Of a stretch of 34,111 nucleotides of DNA, positions 1 to 7,818 are shown one piece after another. The notes below the pieces were generated by a model that saw only the letters and a list, made by a program, of their open reading frames with translations, was not told the origin of the DNA and made no database searches. Location of the stretch: assembly GCF_001418565.1 (NCBI RefSeq), contig NZ_LIQQ01000130.1, forward strand, positions 1 to 34,111, in the 5' to 3' direction. Position numbers and translations under genes: made by a program. The stretch's first letter is position 1. The number at the start of each line of letters is the position of its first letter. This DNA is from Streptomyces graminilatus. GTDB lineage: Bacteria > Actinomycetota > Actinomycetes > Streptomycetales > Streptomycetaceae.

Positions 1-17
1 ATATGTGGATAAGGGGC

Positions 18-146
18 AGTACCTGGGGGCTGCCGCCCCCAGACCCCCGCTTCGGCCTGAACGGCCTCGTCCTCAAACGCCGGACAGGCTGAAAGCGGCG
101 GTGGATGGGCATAGGTCCGGGGGTTCGGGGGCGGAGCCCCCGGGGC
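18..146. repeat. Dispersed Streptomyces-type intergenic repeat with hairpins
   Basis: An 8-bp perfect stem (ctgggggc at 23-30 with gcccccag at 35-42) is followed by a stretch of the type I recall between many Streptomyces genes (agacccccgcttcggcctga, then the part ending near 92). A second stem (gggggc 127-132 with gcccc c 136-141, loop gga) lies directly downstream of the stop codon of the minus-strand pirin-like gene and could terminate it. The statement that this family is dispersed is from memory and was not searched. Confidence 0.55.
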
Positions 147-148
147 GG

Positions 149-796
149 TCACATTTCCCACAGCAATAGTTCCGCCGGTGTCAGCGCTACCGCCTCCATC
201 CCCTCCGCTCCGGTGAGGCGGGCCGCGTCACCCGGGGTCAGGGACTCCGGGCCCAGACGCACCTCGCCCCGTACGACGTGCACGTACACGTGCGCCGCGT
301 CCGGGATCGCCGCGCGTTCGCCCGGTCGCAGGTGACGGACGTGGAGCAGGGCGCCCGACTGCGGGACCGCGTACGGAGTGGAGTCCGCGAGGCCGTGGAC
401 CGTTTCGTAGGCCGGGGTTCCGCCGGGGGTCAGCGGGGTCAGCCAGGCCTGTATGAAGGTCAGGGGGGAGTTGGAGTTGTTGCGCTCCGTGTGGCGTACC
501 CCCGACGCCGCGCTCAAGTGCTGTACGTCCCCGGCGACCAGGACTGTCTCCCGGCCCGTCGAGTCGCGGTGCGTCAGCTCCCCCTCCGTCACCCACGTCA
601 CGATCTCCGTGTGGCTGTGCGGGTGTTCGTCGAAGCCCGCGCCGGGCGCGAGCCGCTCCTCGTTGCAGGCGATCAGCGCGCCGAAGCGCAGGTTGCCCGG
701 GTCGTAGTGGGGCCCGAAGGAGAAGGCGTGCCAGGATTCGACACCGGCTGCCCGATCGCCCCCTGGATAGCGCTCGTGCGCGCGCCGTACGTCCAT
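149..796 (-). CDS. Pirin-family bicupin protein
   Basis: A 215-residue pirin/YhaK-type protein of the cupin fold. The N-terminal domain holds the metal set expected of pirins: His58 and His60 in DEHPHSHTE, then His102 and Glu104 in VRHTERN. Family members bind Fe or Ni; some have quercetin 2,3-dioxygenase activity and others act as transcription cofactors or redox sensors, so the substrate is open. The length is slightly short for a full pirin but normal for the YhaK-like group. I chose the ATG at 796 (MDVRRAHERYPGG) because the N-terminus matches this family; the frame stays open well upstream, but that part is antisense to fasR. The gene is divergent from fasR with only 61 bp between them, so the promoters must overlap or abut. 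Confidence 0.85.
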   Translation of the reverse strand: MDVRRAHERYPGGDRAAGVESWHAFSFGPHYDPGNLRFGALIACNEERLAPGAGFDEHPHSHTEIVTWVTEGELTHRDSTGRETVLVAGDVQHLSAASGVRHTERNNSNSPLTFIQAWLTPLTPGGTPAYETVHGLADSTPYAVPQSGALLHVRHLRPGERAAIPDAAHVYVHVVRGEVRLGPESLTPGDAARLTGAEGMEAVALTPAELLLWEM

Positions 797-857
797 CACG
801 CACACCACCGTAGACCCGACGCCGCACACGCCCGTCCTGATAAGGCAGTCTTGTTCC

Positions 858-2063
858 GTGCCCGAACCCGAATCCCACCGCCCCGAGCCCACCGCACGTC
901 CAGAGCACCCGCACCCGGCGACCCTGAGGCGGCTGGAGAAGTCGTCCGGGAGTCTCGCCGCGCAGGCGATCACGCGCATGGACGAGACGCTGTCGTGGTA
1001 CAGGGCCATGCCCCCGGAGAACCGTTCCTGGATCGGGCTGGTCGCCCAGGCAGGTATCGCCGCCTTCACCGAGTGGTTCCGGCATCCCGACGCCCCGCAG
1101 GCCATCTCCACGGATGTCTTCGGTACCGCTCCCCGCGAGCTGACCAGGGCCATCACCCTGCGCCAGACGGTCGAGATGGTCCGTACGACCATCGAGGTCA
1201 TGGAGAGCGCCATCGACGAGGTGGCCGCTCCCGGCGACGAGTCCGTGCTGCGTGAGGCGCTGCTCGTCTACGCCCGGGAGATCGCCTTCGCCACCGCACA
1301 GGTGTACGCCCAGGCCGCCGAGGCACGGGGTGCCTGGGACGCCCGGCTGGAGTCGCTCGTCGTCAATGCCGTACTCAGTGGCGAGGCCGACGAGGGGGCC
1401 GTTTCGCGTGCCGCCGCGCTCGGGTGGAACTCGCCCGACCATGTGTGCGTGGTGCTGGGCACCGCGCCCGACGAGGACAGCGAGCTGACCGTGGAGGCGA
1501 TCCGGCGGGCCGCCCGGCACACCAAGGTGCAGGTGCTGACCGGTGTGCTGGGCGACCGGCTGGTCGTCATCGCGGGCGGCAACGACAATCCGCTCGCCGT
1601 CGCCAAGTCGCTGATCGGGCCTTTCGCGGCCGGACCCGTGGTCGCGGGGCCGATCGTGCCCGATCTGCTCGCGGCCACCCGGTCCGCGCAGGCCGCCGCC
1701 GCGGGGCTCAAGGCGTGCTCCGCCTGGCAGGACGCGCCGCGTCCTGTGCTGTCGGACGATCTCCTTCCGGAACGCGCGATCGCCGGTGACCCCTGGGCGC
1801 GCGACCAGTTGGTGGAGGAGATCTACAGACCGCTGGAGGAAGCCGGATCCGCCCTGCTGGAGACCCTCGCCGTCTATCTCGAACAGGCGAGCAGTCTGGA
1901 GGGCGCGGCCCGGATGCTGTTCGTTCACCCCAACACCGTGCGCTACCGGCTTCGACGTGTGACTGACGTCACCGGTTGGTCACCTTCAGATGTACGATCC
2001 GCATTCACACTTCGGATCGCACTGATCCTGGGGCGCCTGGCCGACGGGGATCTCCAGCCCTAG
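858..2063 (+). CDS. fasR: FasR, PucR/CdaR-type activator of the fatty acid synthase operon
   Basis: A 401-residue regulator. Residues about 20-150 form an alpha-helical N-terminal domain, residues about 160-290 a GGDEF-like/CdaR middle region, and residues 334-369 a C-terminal PucR-type helix-turn-helix (LEGAARMLFVHPNTVRYRLRRV). In Streptomyces coelicolor the protein at this place (SCO2386) is FasR, which activates fabDHPF and adjusts membrane lipid synthesis. The identification rests on domain type plus position immediately before fabD. The start is the GTG at 858. The gene is followed after 89 bp by fabD in the same direction. No TetR-type features are present, so it is unrelated to the mycobacterial and corynebacterial regulators FasR/FadR of other families. 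Confidence 0.93.
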   Translation: MPEPESHRPEPTARPEHPHPATLRRLEKSSGSLAAQAITRMDETLSWYRAMPPENRSWIGLVAQAGIAAFTEWFRHPDAPQAISTDVFGTAPRELTRAITLRQTVEMVRTTIEVMESAIDEVAAPGDESVLREALLVYAREIAFATAQVYAQAAEARGAWDARLESLVVNAVLSGEADEGAVSRAAALGWNSPDHVCVVLGTAPDEDSELTVEAIRRAARHTKVQVLTGVLGDRLVVIAGGNDNPLAVAKSLIGPFAAGPVVAGPIVPDLLAATRSAQAAAAGLKACSAWQDAPRPVLSDDLLPERAIAGDPWARDQLVEEIYRPLEEAGSALLETLAVYLEQASSLEGAARMLFVHPNTVRYRLRRVTDVTGWSPSDVRSAFTLRIALILGRLADGDLQP

Positions 2064-2072
2064 GGTCTTGTC

Positions 2073-2090
2073 GGGGTTCCACAAAACCCC
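2073..2090 (+). promoter_or_regulatory. Inverted repeat before fabD, candidate FasR operator
   Basis: In the 89-bp fasR-fabD gap the half sites ggggtt (2073-2078) and aacccc (2085-2090) form a perfect inverted repeat around ccacaa. It is the only clear symmetrical element in the gap, and FasR is known to bind this intergenic region in S. coelicolor. Assigning FasR to this particular repeat is inference. It lies about 65 bp upstream of the fabD start. Confidence 0.35.
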
Positions 2091-2152
2091 CTGCTGTTCT
2101 TCGTCCTTGTCCCCACGGGCGGCCGTGCCCGTCCCCAAGAGAGAGTGTGAGA

Positions 2153-3103
2153 GTGCTCGTACTCGTCGCTCCCGGCCAAGGCGCCCAGACGCCCGGCTTC
2201 CTGACTCCCTGGCTCGAGCTGCCCGGTGCCGCCGAGCGCGTCGCCGCGTGGTCCGACGCCATCGGACTCGACCTCGCCCACTACGGCACCGAGGCCGACG
2301 CCGACGCGATCCGCGACACCGCTGTCGCCCAGCCGCTCCTGGTCGCGGCCGGGATACTGTCCGCCACGGCACTCGGTGCCATGAACGGTGACCTCACGCC
2401 CGGCGCCGTCGCCGGTCACAGCGTCGGCGAGATCACCGCCGCGGCCTTCGCGGGCGTACTCGACGACACGGCCGCCCTGACCCTCGTACGCAAACGCGGT
2501 CTGGCCATGGCCGATGCCGCCGCCGTCACGAAGACCGGGATGGCGGCGCTTCTCGGCGGCGACCACGACGTGACCGTGGCGCATCTGGAGAAGCTGGGAC
2601 TGACCCCGGCGAACGTGAACGGCGCCGGGCAGATCGTCGCCGCCGGTACGGCCGAGCAGATCGAGGCTCTCGTCGAGGACAAGCCCGAGGGTGTGCGCAA
2701 GGTCGTGGCCCTGAAGGTGGCCGGTGCCTTCCACACGCACCACATGACTCCCGCCGTCGACGTCCTCGCCTCGGCCGCCGCCTCGCTGACGCCCGGCGAC
2801 CCGCGGATCACGTACGTCTCGAACAAGGACGGGCAGACCGTCTCGGACGGCTCCGAGGTGCTCGCCCGGCTGGTCGGCCAGGTCGCCAACCCGGTGCGCT
2901 GGGACCTGTGCATGGAGACGTTCAAGGAGCTGGGTGTGACCGCGCTGATCGAGGTGTGCCCGGGTGGCACCCTCACCGGTCTCGCCAAGCGCGCCCTGCC
3001 CGGGGTGAAGACCCTGGCCCTGAAGACCCCCGCCGATCTCGACGCCGCCCGCGAGCTCTTCGCCGCGTCCCTGACCTCTGCCGCCGACGCGGCGGGCGCC
3101 TGA
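2153..3103 (+). CDS. fabD: Malonyl-CoA:ACP S-malonyltransferase
   Basis: Loads malonyl groups from malonyl-CoA onto the acyl carrier protein for type II fatty acid synthesis, and in Streptomyces also supplies polyketide synthases. The 316-residue protein has the usual length. Visible are the N-terminal APGQGAQ motif, the nucleophile Ser90 in GHSVGE and the catalytic His194 in GAFHTHH. The start is taken at GTG 2153 (MLVLVAPGQG), preceded at good distance by the purine-rich agagagag. An in-frame GTG at 2147 is too close to that site, and the frame open to 1976 is inside fasR. First gene of the fabD-fabH-acpP-fabF operon; fabH follows after 13 bp. Confidence 0.97.
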   Translation: MLVLVAPGQGAQTPGFLTPWLELPGAAERVAAWSDAIGLDLAHYGTEADADAIRDTAVAQPLLVAAGILSATALGAMNGDLTPGAVAGHSVGEITAAAFAGVLDDTAALTLVRKRGLAMADAAAVTKTGMAALLGGDHDVTVAHLEKLGLTPANVNGAGQIVAAGTAEQIEALVEDKPEGVRKVVALKVAGAFHTHHMTPAVDVLASAAASLTPGDPRITYVSNKDGQTVSDGSEVLARLVGQVANPVRWDLCMETFKELGVTALIEVCPGGTLTGLAKRALPGVKTLALKTPADLDAARELFAASLTSAADAAGA

Positions 3104-3116
3104 AAGGAGCCCGAGC

Positions 3117-4112
3117 ATGCCGAAGATCAAGCCCGGTAAGGGCGCCCCGTACGCCCGCATCCTGGGCGTGGGCGGCTACCGGCCGGTCAGGGTCGTGCCC
3201 AACGACGTGATCCTGGAGACGATCGACTCGTCCGACGAATGGATCCGCTCCCGCTCCGGCATCGAGACCCGGCACTGGGCCTCCGACGAGGAGACCGTCG
3301 CCGCGATGTCCCTGGAGGCGTCCGGCAAGGCGATCGCCGACGCGGGGATCACCGCCGAGCAGATCAGCGGAGTGATCGTCGCGACCGTCTCGCACTTCAA
3401 GCAGACCCCGGCGGTGGCCACCGAGATCGCCGACAAGCTCGGTACGGCCAAGGCCGCCGCGTTCGACATCTCGGCCGGCTGCGCGGGCTTCGGCTACGGC
3501 CTGACCCTGGCCAAGGGCATGATCGTCGAGGGGTCGGCCGAATACGTACTTGTCATCGGCGTCGAGCGGCTGTCCGACCTCACCGATCTGGAGGACCGGG
3601 CGACCGCCTTCCTCTTCGGGGACGGCGCGGGCGCGGTCGTCGTGGGCCCCTCCGACGAACCGCACATCGGTCCGACCGTGTGGGGCTCCGAAGGTGACAA
3701 GTCGGACACGATCAAACAGACCGTACCGTGGAACGAGTACGACAGTTCCGGCAAGTTTCCTGCGATCACGCAGGAGGGCCAGGCGGTGTTCCGCTGGGCC
3801 GTGTTCGAGATGGCGAAGGTCGCCCAGCAGGCGCTGGACGCGGCCGGGATCACCCCGGACGACCTGGACGTCTTCATTCCTCACCAGGCCAACGAGCGGA
3901 TCATCGACTCGATGGTGAAGACACTCAAACTGCCGGAGCACGTCACGGTCGCTCGTGACGTGCGCACCACCGGCAACACGTCGGCAGCCTCGATCCCGCT
4001 CGCGATGGAGCGGCTTCTGGCGACCGGCGAGGCGAAGAGCGGCGACACTGCGCTCGTCATCGGCTTCGGGGCGGGTCTCGTATACGCAGCGACGGTCGTT
4101 ACCCTCCCCTAG
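3117..4112 (+). CDS. fabH: 3-oxoacyl-ACP synthase III (KAS III)
   Basis: Starts fatty acid chains by condensing a short acyl-CoA with malonyl-ACP. Streptomyces FabH prefers branched starters derived from amino acids as well as acetyl units, giving iso/anteiso lipids. The 331-residue thiolase-fold protein carries the catalytic triad Cys122 (SAGCAGF), His256 (IPHQANER) and Asn287 (TTGNTSA). A clear gaaaggag ribosome site lies at 3102-3109, overlapping the fabD stop, so fabD and fabH are translationally close. acpP follows after 83 bp. Confidence 0.97.
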   Translation: MPKIKPGKGAPYARILGVGGYRPVRVVPNDVILETIDSSDEWIRSRSGIETRHWASDEETVAAMSLEASGKAIADAGITAEQISGVIVATVSHFKQTPAVATEIADKLGTAKAAAFDISAGCAGFGYGLTLAKGMIVEGSAEYVLVIGVERLSDLTDLEDRATAFLFGDGAGAVVVGPSDEPHIGPTVWGSEGDKSDTIKQTVPWNEYDSSGKFPAITQEGQAVFRWAVFEMAKVAQQALDAAGITPDDLDVFIPHQANERIIDSMVKTLKLPEHVTVARDVRTTGNTSAASIPLAMERLLATGEAKSGDTALVIGFGAGLVYAATVVTLP

Positions 4113-4122
4113 GCACCTCGCA

Positions 4123-4140
4123 CCGGATCATCGGATCCGG
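4123..4140 (+). promoter_or_regulatory. Hairpin between fabH and acpP
   Basis: ccggatc (4123-4129) and gatccgg (4134-4140) form a perfect 7-bp stem with a 4-base loop. It lies 56 bp before acpP, whose own ribosome site agaaggag is strong. It could be an mRNA processing or 3'-end stabilising element that lets acpP be expressed separately from fabH. No T-tract follows, so it is not a classical terminator. Confidence 0.35.
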
Positions 4141-4195
4141 GACGGGGACAACCGCCAACCCTCTCTGGATAGATACACAAGAAGGAGCGCCTGCC

Positions 4196-4444
4196 ATGGC
4201 CGCCACTCAGGAAGAGATCGTCGCCGGTCTCGCCGACATCGTGAACGAGATCGCCGGCATCCCGGTTGAGGACGTCCAGCTGGACAAGTCCTTCACCGAC
4301 GACCTGGACGTCGACTCGCTGTCCATGGTCGAGGTCGTCGTCGCCGCCGAAGAGCGCTTCGACGTCAAGATCCCCGACGAGGACGTCAAGAACCTCAAGA
4401 CGGTCGGCGACGCCACCGAGTACATCCTCAAGAACCAGGCCTGA
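4196..4444 (+). CDS. acpP: Acyl carrier protein
   Basis: An 82-residue acidic carrier protein. Ser41 in the DLDVDSLSMVE motif is the site for 4'-phosphopantetheine attachment by a holo-ACP synthase; the thiol then carries the growing acyl chain between the Fab enzymes. The size is typical of the primary metabolism ACP rather than a PKS carrier domain. A strong aaggag site lies at about 4182-4187. It sits between two hairpins (4123-4140 and 4452-4475), consistent with a transcript segment stabilised for high expression. Confidence 0.97.
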   Translation: MAATQEEIVAGLADIVNEIAGIPVEDVQLDKSFTDDLDVDSLSMVEVVVAAEERFDVKIPDEDVKNLKTVGDATEYILKNQA

Positions 4445-4451
4445 CCTTGAC

Positions 4452-4475
4452 GGGGCCGGCCCTCCGGCCGGCCCC
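4452..4475 (+). terminator. Strong GC hairpin between acpP and fabF (attenuator or RNA-stabilising)
   Basis: ggggccggcc (4452-4461) pairs perfectly with ggccggcccc (4466-4475) across a ctcc loop, starting only 7 bases after the acpP stop. No U-run follows, so it probably gives partial termination or protects the acpP 3' end rather than ending the operon. It would make ACP more abundant than FabF, as expected from enzyme stoichiometry. Confidence 0.6.
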
Positions 4476-4559
4476 CCTCAGCCCCGCCGCCCGGCGGTGG
4501 CGCCGTTCTCCCCGCCTACGCGGGGGTTGTCCTCCCGTAACGTTGGAGAAGGAATTCCC

Positions 4560-5831
4560 GTGAGCCCGACCAATCGCACCGTGGTCGTCACCGGTATCGG
4601 CGCAACCACACCGTTGGGTGGCGACGCGGCCTCTACCTGGGAGGGTCTGGTCACCGGCAAGTCCGGTGTCCGTCCCCTGGAGCAGGAGTGGGCCGCCGAG
4701 CAGGCCGTCCGTATCGCCGCGCAGATCGCCGTGGAACCGACCGAGGTCATCCCGCGACCGCAGGCCCGCCGCCTTGACCGGTCGGCGCAGTTCGCGCTGA
4801 TCGCCGCCAAGGAGGCATGGGCCGACGCAGGCTTCACCGACCGGGCGGGCGAGGGCGAGAACCCGGCCGTCGACCCCGACCGGCTCGGCGCCGTCATCGC
4901 TTCCGGCATCGGCGGAGTCACGACTCTGCTCGACCAGTACGACGTACTGAAGGAGAAGGGCGTACGCCGCGTCTCCCCGCACACCGTCCCGATGCTGATG
5001 CCCAACAGCCCCTCCGCCAACGTGGGCCTGCTCGTCGGCGCCCGCGCCGGCGTGCACACCCCGGTCTCCGCCTGCGCGTCGGGCGCCGAGGCCATCGGCT
5101 ACGCCATCGAGATGATCCGCACCGGCCGCGCCGACGTCGTCATCGCCGGTGGCACGGAGGCGGCCATCCACCCGCTGCCCATCGCCGCGTTCGGCAACAT
5201 GATGGCGATGTCCAAGAACAACGAGAACCCGCAGGCCGCGTCCCGCCCCTACGACACGGCTCGCGACGGCTTCGTGATGGGCGAGGGCTCCGGCATCGTC
5301 GTCCTGGAGTCCGCCGAGCACGCCGCCGCGCGCGGGGCCCGTGTCTACGCGGAGGCGGTCGGCCAGGGCATCTCGGCCGACGCCCACGACATCGTGCAGC
5401 CGGAGCCGCACGGGCGCGGTATCTCCGCCGCCCTGCGGAACCTGCTCGCCAACAACGAGCTGGACCCCGCGGAGATCGTGCACGTCAACGCGCACGCGAC
5501 GTCGACCCCCGCGGGTGATGTGGCCGAACTGAAGGCGCTGCGCAATGTGTTCGGCGCCGATGTGGACCACATGGCCGTGTCCGCGACGAAGTCGATGACC
5601 GGGCATCTGCTCGGCGGGGCCGGCGGGGTCGAGACGGTGGCGTCGGTGCTCGCGCTGTACCACCGGGTCGCGCCGCCGACCATCAACATCGACAACCTCG
5701 ACCCCGAGGCCGACGCGGACATCGTGCGGGGCGAGGCTCGCAAGCTGCCTGTTGACGGGCACATCGTCGCGCTGAACGACTCGTTCGGGTTCGGTGGGCA
5801 CAACGTGGTGCTGGCGTTCAGGTCTGTGTGA
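4560..5831 (+). CDS. fabF: 3-oxoacyl-ACP synthase II (KAS II)
   Basis: Elongates acyl-ACP by decarboxylative condensation with malonyl-ACP. The 423-residue protein has the KAS I/II triad Cys172 (SACASGAEAIG), His312 (NAHATSTPAGD) and His349 (SMTGHLLGGAGG). The GTG at 4560 (MSPTNRTVVVTGIG) is chosen because the family N-terminus begins there and ggagaagga lies at 4545-4553; the same frame remains open back into acpP but that part is not protein-like. Last gene of the operon, ended by the hairpin at 5851-5892. Confidence 0.96.
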   Translation: MSPTNRTVVVTGIGATTPLGGDAASTWEGLVTGKSGVRPLEQEWAAEQAVRIAAQIAVEPTEVIPRPQARRLDRSAQFALIAAKEAWADAGFTDRAGEGENPAVDPDRLGAVIASGIGGVTTLLDQYDVLKEKGVRRVSPHTVPMLMPNSPSANVGLLVGARAGVHTPVSACASGAEAIGYAIEMIRTGRADVVIAGGTEAAIHPLPIAAFGNMMAMSKNNENPQAASRPYDTARDGFVMGEGSGIVVLESAEHAAARGARVYAEAVGQGISADAHDIVQPEPHGRGISAALRNLLANNELDPAEIVHVNAHATSTPAGDVAELKALRNVFGADVDHMAVSATKSMTGHLLGGAGGVETVASVLALYHRVAPPTINIDNLDPEADADIVRGEARKLPVDGHIVALNDSFGFGGHNVVLAFRSV

Positions 5832-5850
5832 CCTTCTGCCGTGAACGGCG

Positions 5851-5892
5851 AGTGGCCCGGACTCCTTGAATGGAGTTCGGGCCACTTGTTGT
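5851..5892 (+). terminator. Rho-independent-like terminator of the fab operon
   Basis: agtggcccggactcc (5851-5865) pairs with ggagttcgggccact (5872-5886) with one G-T pair and a short loop, followed by the T-rich ttgttgttgtt. It begins 20 bases after the fabF stop. Its 3' arm is also the beginning of the first unit of the 77-bp repeat array. Confidence 0.8.
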
Positions 5893-6104
5893 TGTTCGTC
5901 GGGTGCGGGCCCGGTGGGGGCTTGTCGCGCAGTTCCCCGCGCCCCTAAAACTGCTCGTGCCACTTGGCGTTGTTTGTTGAGTACGGGCCGGTGGGGGCTG
6001 GTCGCGCAGTTCCCCGCGCCCCTAAAACTGCTCGTGGCACTTGGCGTTGTTTGTTGAGTGCGGGCCGGTGGGGGCTGGTCGCGCAGTTCCTCGCGCCCCT
6101 TAGG
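5883..6104. repeat. 77-bp tandem array downstream of fabF
   Basis: Nearly three units. The marker gtcgcgcagttcc starts at 5924, 6001 and 6078, giving an exact period of 77. Units 1 and 2 share cgcgcccctaaaactgctcg. Unit 1 starts inside the terminator 3' arm and is one base longer. The core resembles a repeat I recall as frequent between Streptomyces genes (not searched). No coding function is visible. The array ends about 20 bp before the stop of the minus-strand DUF3145 gene. Confidence 0.9.
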
Positions 6105-6124
6105 CAAGCTCCCCTGAACGCCTG

Positions 6125-6619
6125 TTACACCACCTGGTGGAGCCAGCGCACCGGAGCGCCTTCCCCCGCGTACCGGAACGGTTCGAGTTCGTCGTCCCAG
6201 GGTTTGCCCAGAAGTTTGGCCAACTCGGCCTCCAGGTCCGTCTCGCCTCGCTGGGAGCGGGTCAGGGCGGCGCGGAGGCGGTCCTCGGGGATGAGGATGT
6301 CGCCGTGCATGCCGGTGACGGCGTGGTAGATGCCCAGGTCGGGGGTGCAGCTGTAGCGCTCGCCCTCGGCGGTGGCGCAGGGTTCCGCGGTGACCTCGAA
6401 GCGGAGCAACTGCCAGCCGCGCAGGGCCGACGCGAGCTTGGAGGCGGTGCCGACCTGGCCCTTCCAGGAGAACTCGGAGCGCCAGGTGCCCGGTGCGGCG
6501 GGCTGGCGGGTCCAGTCGAGGCTGACGCGCGTGCCGAGGACTCCGGCGACAGCCCACTCGACGTGCGGGCACAGCGCGCGCGGCGCGGAGTGCACGTACA
6601 GAACTCCACGTGTCGTCAC
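6125..6619 (-). CDS. DUF3145 family protein
   Basis: A 164-residue soluble actinobacterial protein of unknown function. The N-terminus MTTRGVLYVHSAPRALCPHVEWA and the internal pieces TWRSEFSWKGQVGTAS, GWQLLRFEVT and HGDILIPEDRLR match what I know of DUF3145, which stays beside fabF in Streptomyces (SCO2391 position). No signal peptide, membrane segment or catalytic motif is visible. It starts at GTG 6619 with an accurate ggaggt site at 6624-6629. It is convergent with fabF, separated by the terminator and 77-bp array. The conserved neighbourhood hints at a link to lipid metabolism, but that is inference only. Confidence 0.88.
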   Translation of the reverse strand: MTTRGVLYVHSAPRALCPHVEWAVAGVLGTRVSLDWTRQPAAPGTWRSEFSWKGQVGTASKLASALRGWQLLRFEVTAEPCATAEGERYSCTPDLGIYHAVTGMHGDILIPEDRLRAALTRSQRGETDLEAELAKLLGKPWDDELEPFRYAGEGAPVRWLHQVV

Positions 6620-6890
6620 TGCAACCTCCGGGCAGAACGGGACATCTCACTGGCTGGCTGGGCGGCGGCGGTGGGCCGTCGCGTTGATGGCGAGGCTACC
6701 GTGCGGCGGCGCAAGGAGTGTGACGTACCGTCGGTCCCGATGCCATGAAACGCCCACCATTCACCCAGGGGGACGCCTGTACGGGTGTGCGACGTTGCAG
6801 TGTTTGGCGCATTAGTTGTTTTCGGTTCGGGAACTGTCGTGCGTTGTTATGGGCGAGGGGCGTCGCACACCGACCGAGGGGACCCGAAGG

Positions 6891-7808
6891 ATGCGCAAAC
6901 GAAGTCACCGTTCACGGGCGGGGACGCGGGCGGTCGTCTCCGTCGTGGCGGCGGCGGCCATGCTGGGCGTCGCCGGGTGTGACGCCGCGGGTGGCACGTC
7001 CCCGGCTCCGGACGGCACACGCGCGAAGGCGAAGCCGTCGGCGCGCCCGGGGCCCGTGTGGGACAGCAGTCCGGCCTCCGTGGCCGCCGTGGGCGACTCC
7101 ATCACGCGTGGCTTCGACGCCTGCTCGGTGCTGTCCGACTGCCCCGAGGTGTCCTGGGCGACCGGCGCCGACAAGGACGTGAACAGTCTGGCCGTACGGC
7201 TGCTGGGGGCGGCCGGGGCCGCCTCGCGCAGTTGGAACTACGCGGTCAGCGGGTCCCGGATGGCCGATCTGCCCGCCCAGATGACCAGGGCCGCCGCCCG
7301 GAAGCCCGCACTGGTGACGGTGATGACGGGGGCCAACGACGCGTGCCGGACGTCGGCGGCGGAGATGACGCCGGTGGCGGACTTCCGGTCGTCGTTCGAG
7401 AAGTCGCTGCGGACCCTGCGGACGGGCGCGCCCAAGAGCCAGGTGTACGTGGTGAGCGTGCCGGATCTCAAGCGGCTCTGGTCGCGGGGGCGGACCAACG
7501 AGGTGGGCAAGGCGGTGTGGGAGCTGGGCATCTGCCAGTCCATGCTGGCCGACCCGGACGCGGTCGACGCGGCGGCGACCGCGCGGCGGGACAGGGTGCG
7601 GGAGCGCGTGGAGGCGTACAACTCGGTGCTGAGGGAGGTGTGCGCCAGGTACCGGCTGTGCCGGTTCGACGGGGGCGCGGTCTTCGGCTACGACTTCGGG
7701 GCGCGGCAGCTGAGCCCCTGGGACTGGTTCCACCCGAGCCGTGACGGCCAGGCCCGGCTGGCCGAGATGGCGTACCGCGGGGTCACCGCCAAGAAGTCCG
7801 TGACCTAG
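6891..7808 (+). CDS. Secreted SGNH/GDSL-type hydrolase lipoprotein
   Basis: A 305-residue protein with a basic N-terminus, hydrophobic core and lipobox GVAGC (Cys30), so an exported lipoprotein. The SGNH blocks are present: block I AVGDSITRGFD with nucleophile Ser70, a Gly near 121 (AVSGSRM), block III TGAND with Asn149, and block V DWFHPSRDG with Asp278 and His281. This suggests an esterase or lipase acting outside the membrane; the substrate is not readable. I start at ATG 6891 because it gives a normal lipoprotein signal; an in-frame ATG at 6849 would add 14 residues. galM-like 7819 follows only 10 bp later, so the two are probably co-transcribed. Confidence 0.88.
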   Translation: MRKRSHRSRAGTRAVVSVVAAAAMLGVAGCDAAGGTSPAPDGTRAKAKPSARPGPVWDSSPASVAAVGDSITRGFDACSVLSDCPEVSWATGADKDVNSLAVRLLGAAGAASRSWNYAVSGSRMADLPAQMTRAAARKPALVTVMTGANDACRTSAAEMTPVADFRSSFEKSLRTLRTGAPKSQVYVVSVPDLKRLWSRGRTNEVGKAVWELGICQSMLADPDAVDAAATARRDRVRERVEAYNSVLREVCARYRLCRFDGGAVFGYDFGARQLSPWDWFHPSRDGQARLAEMAYRGVTAKKSVT

Positions 7809-7818
7809 GGTTTTCCAC

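Noticed and set aside
228..1928. 566-codon open frame on the minus strand across fasR
   Set aside because: It is antisense to a clearly recognisable regulator, is Arg/Gly/Pro-rich without motifs, and shares sequence with the 3' part of the pirin-like gene in another frame. Typical GC-rich shadow.
4428..6650. 740-codon minus-strand frame over fabF and DUF3145
   Set aside because: Opposite or out of frame to two genes with intact catalytic or family motifs; composition is low-complexity basic.
6620..6890. Promoter for the SGNH lipoprotein
   Set aside because: I looked for -35/-10 pairs with 16-19 bp spacing and for ECF-type boxes and found none that was convincing.
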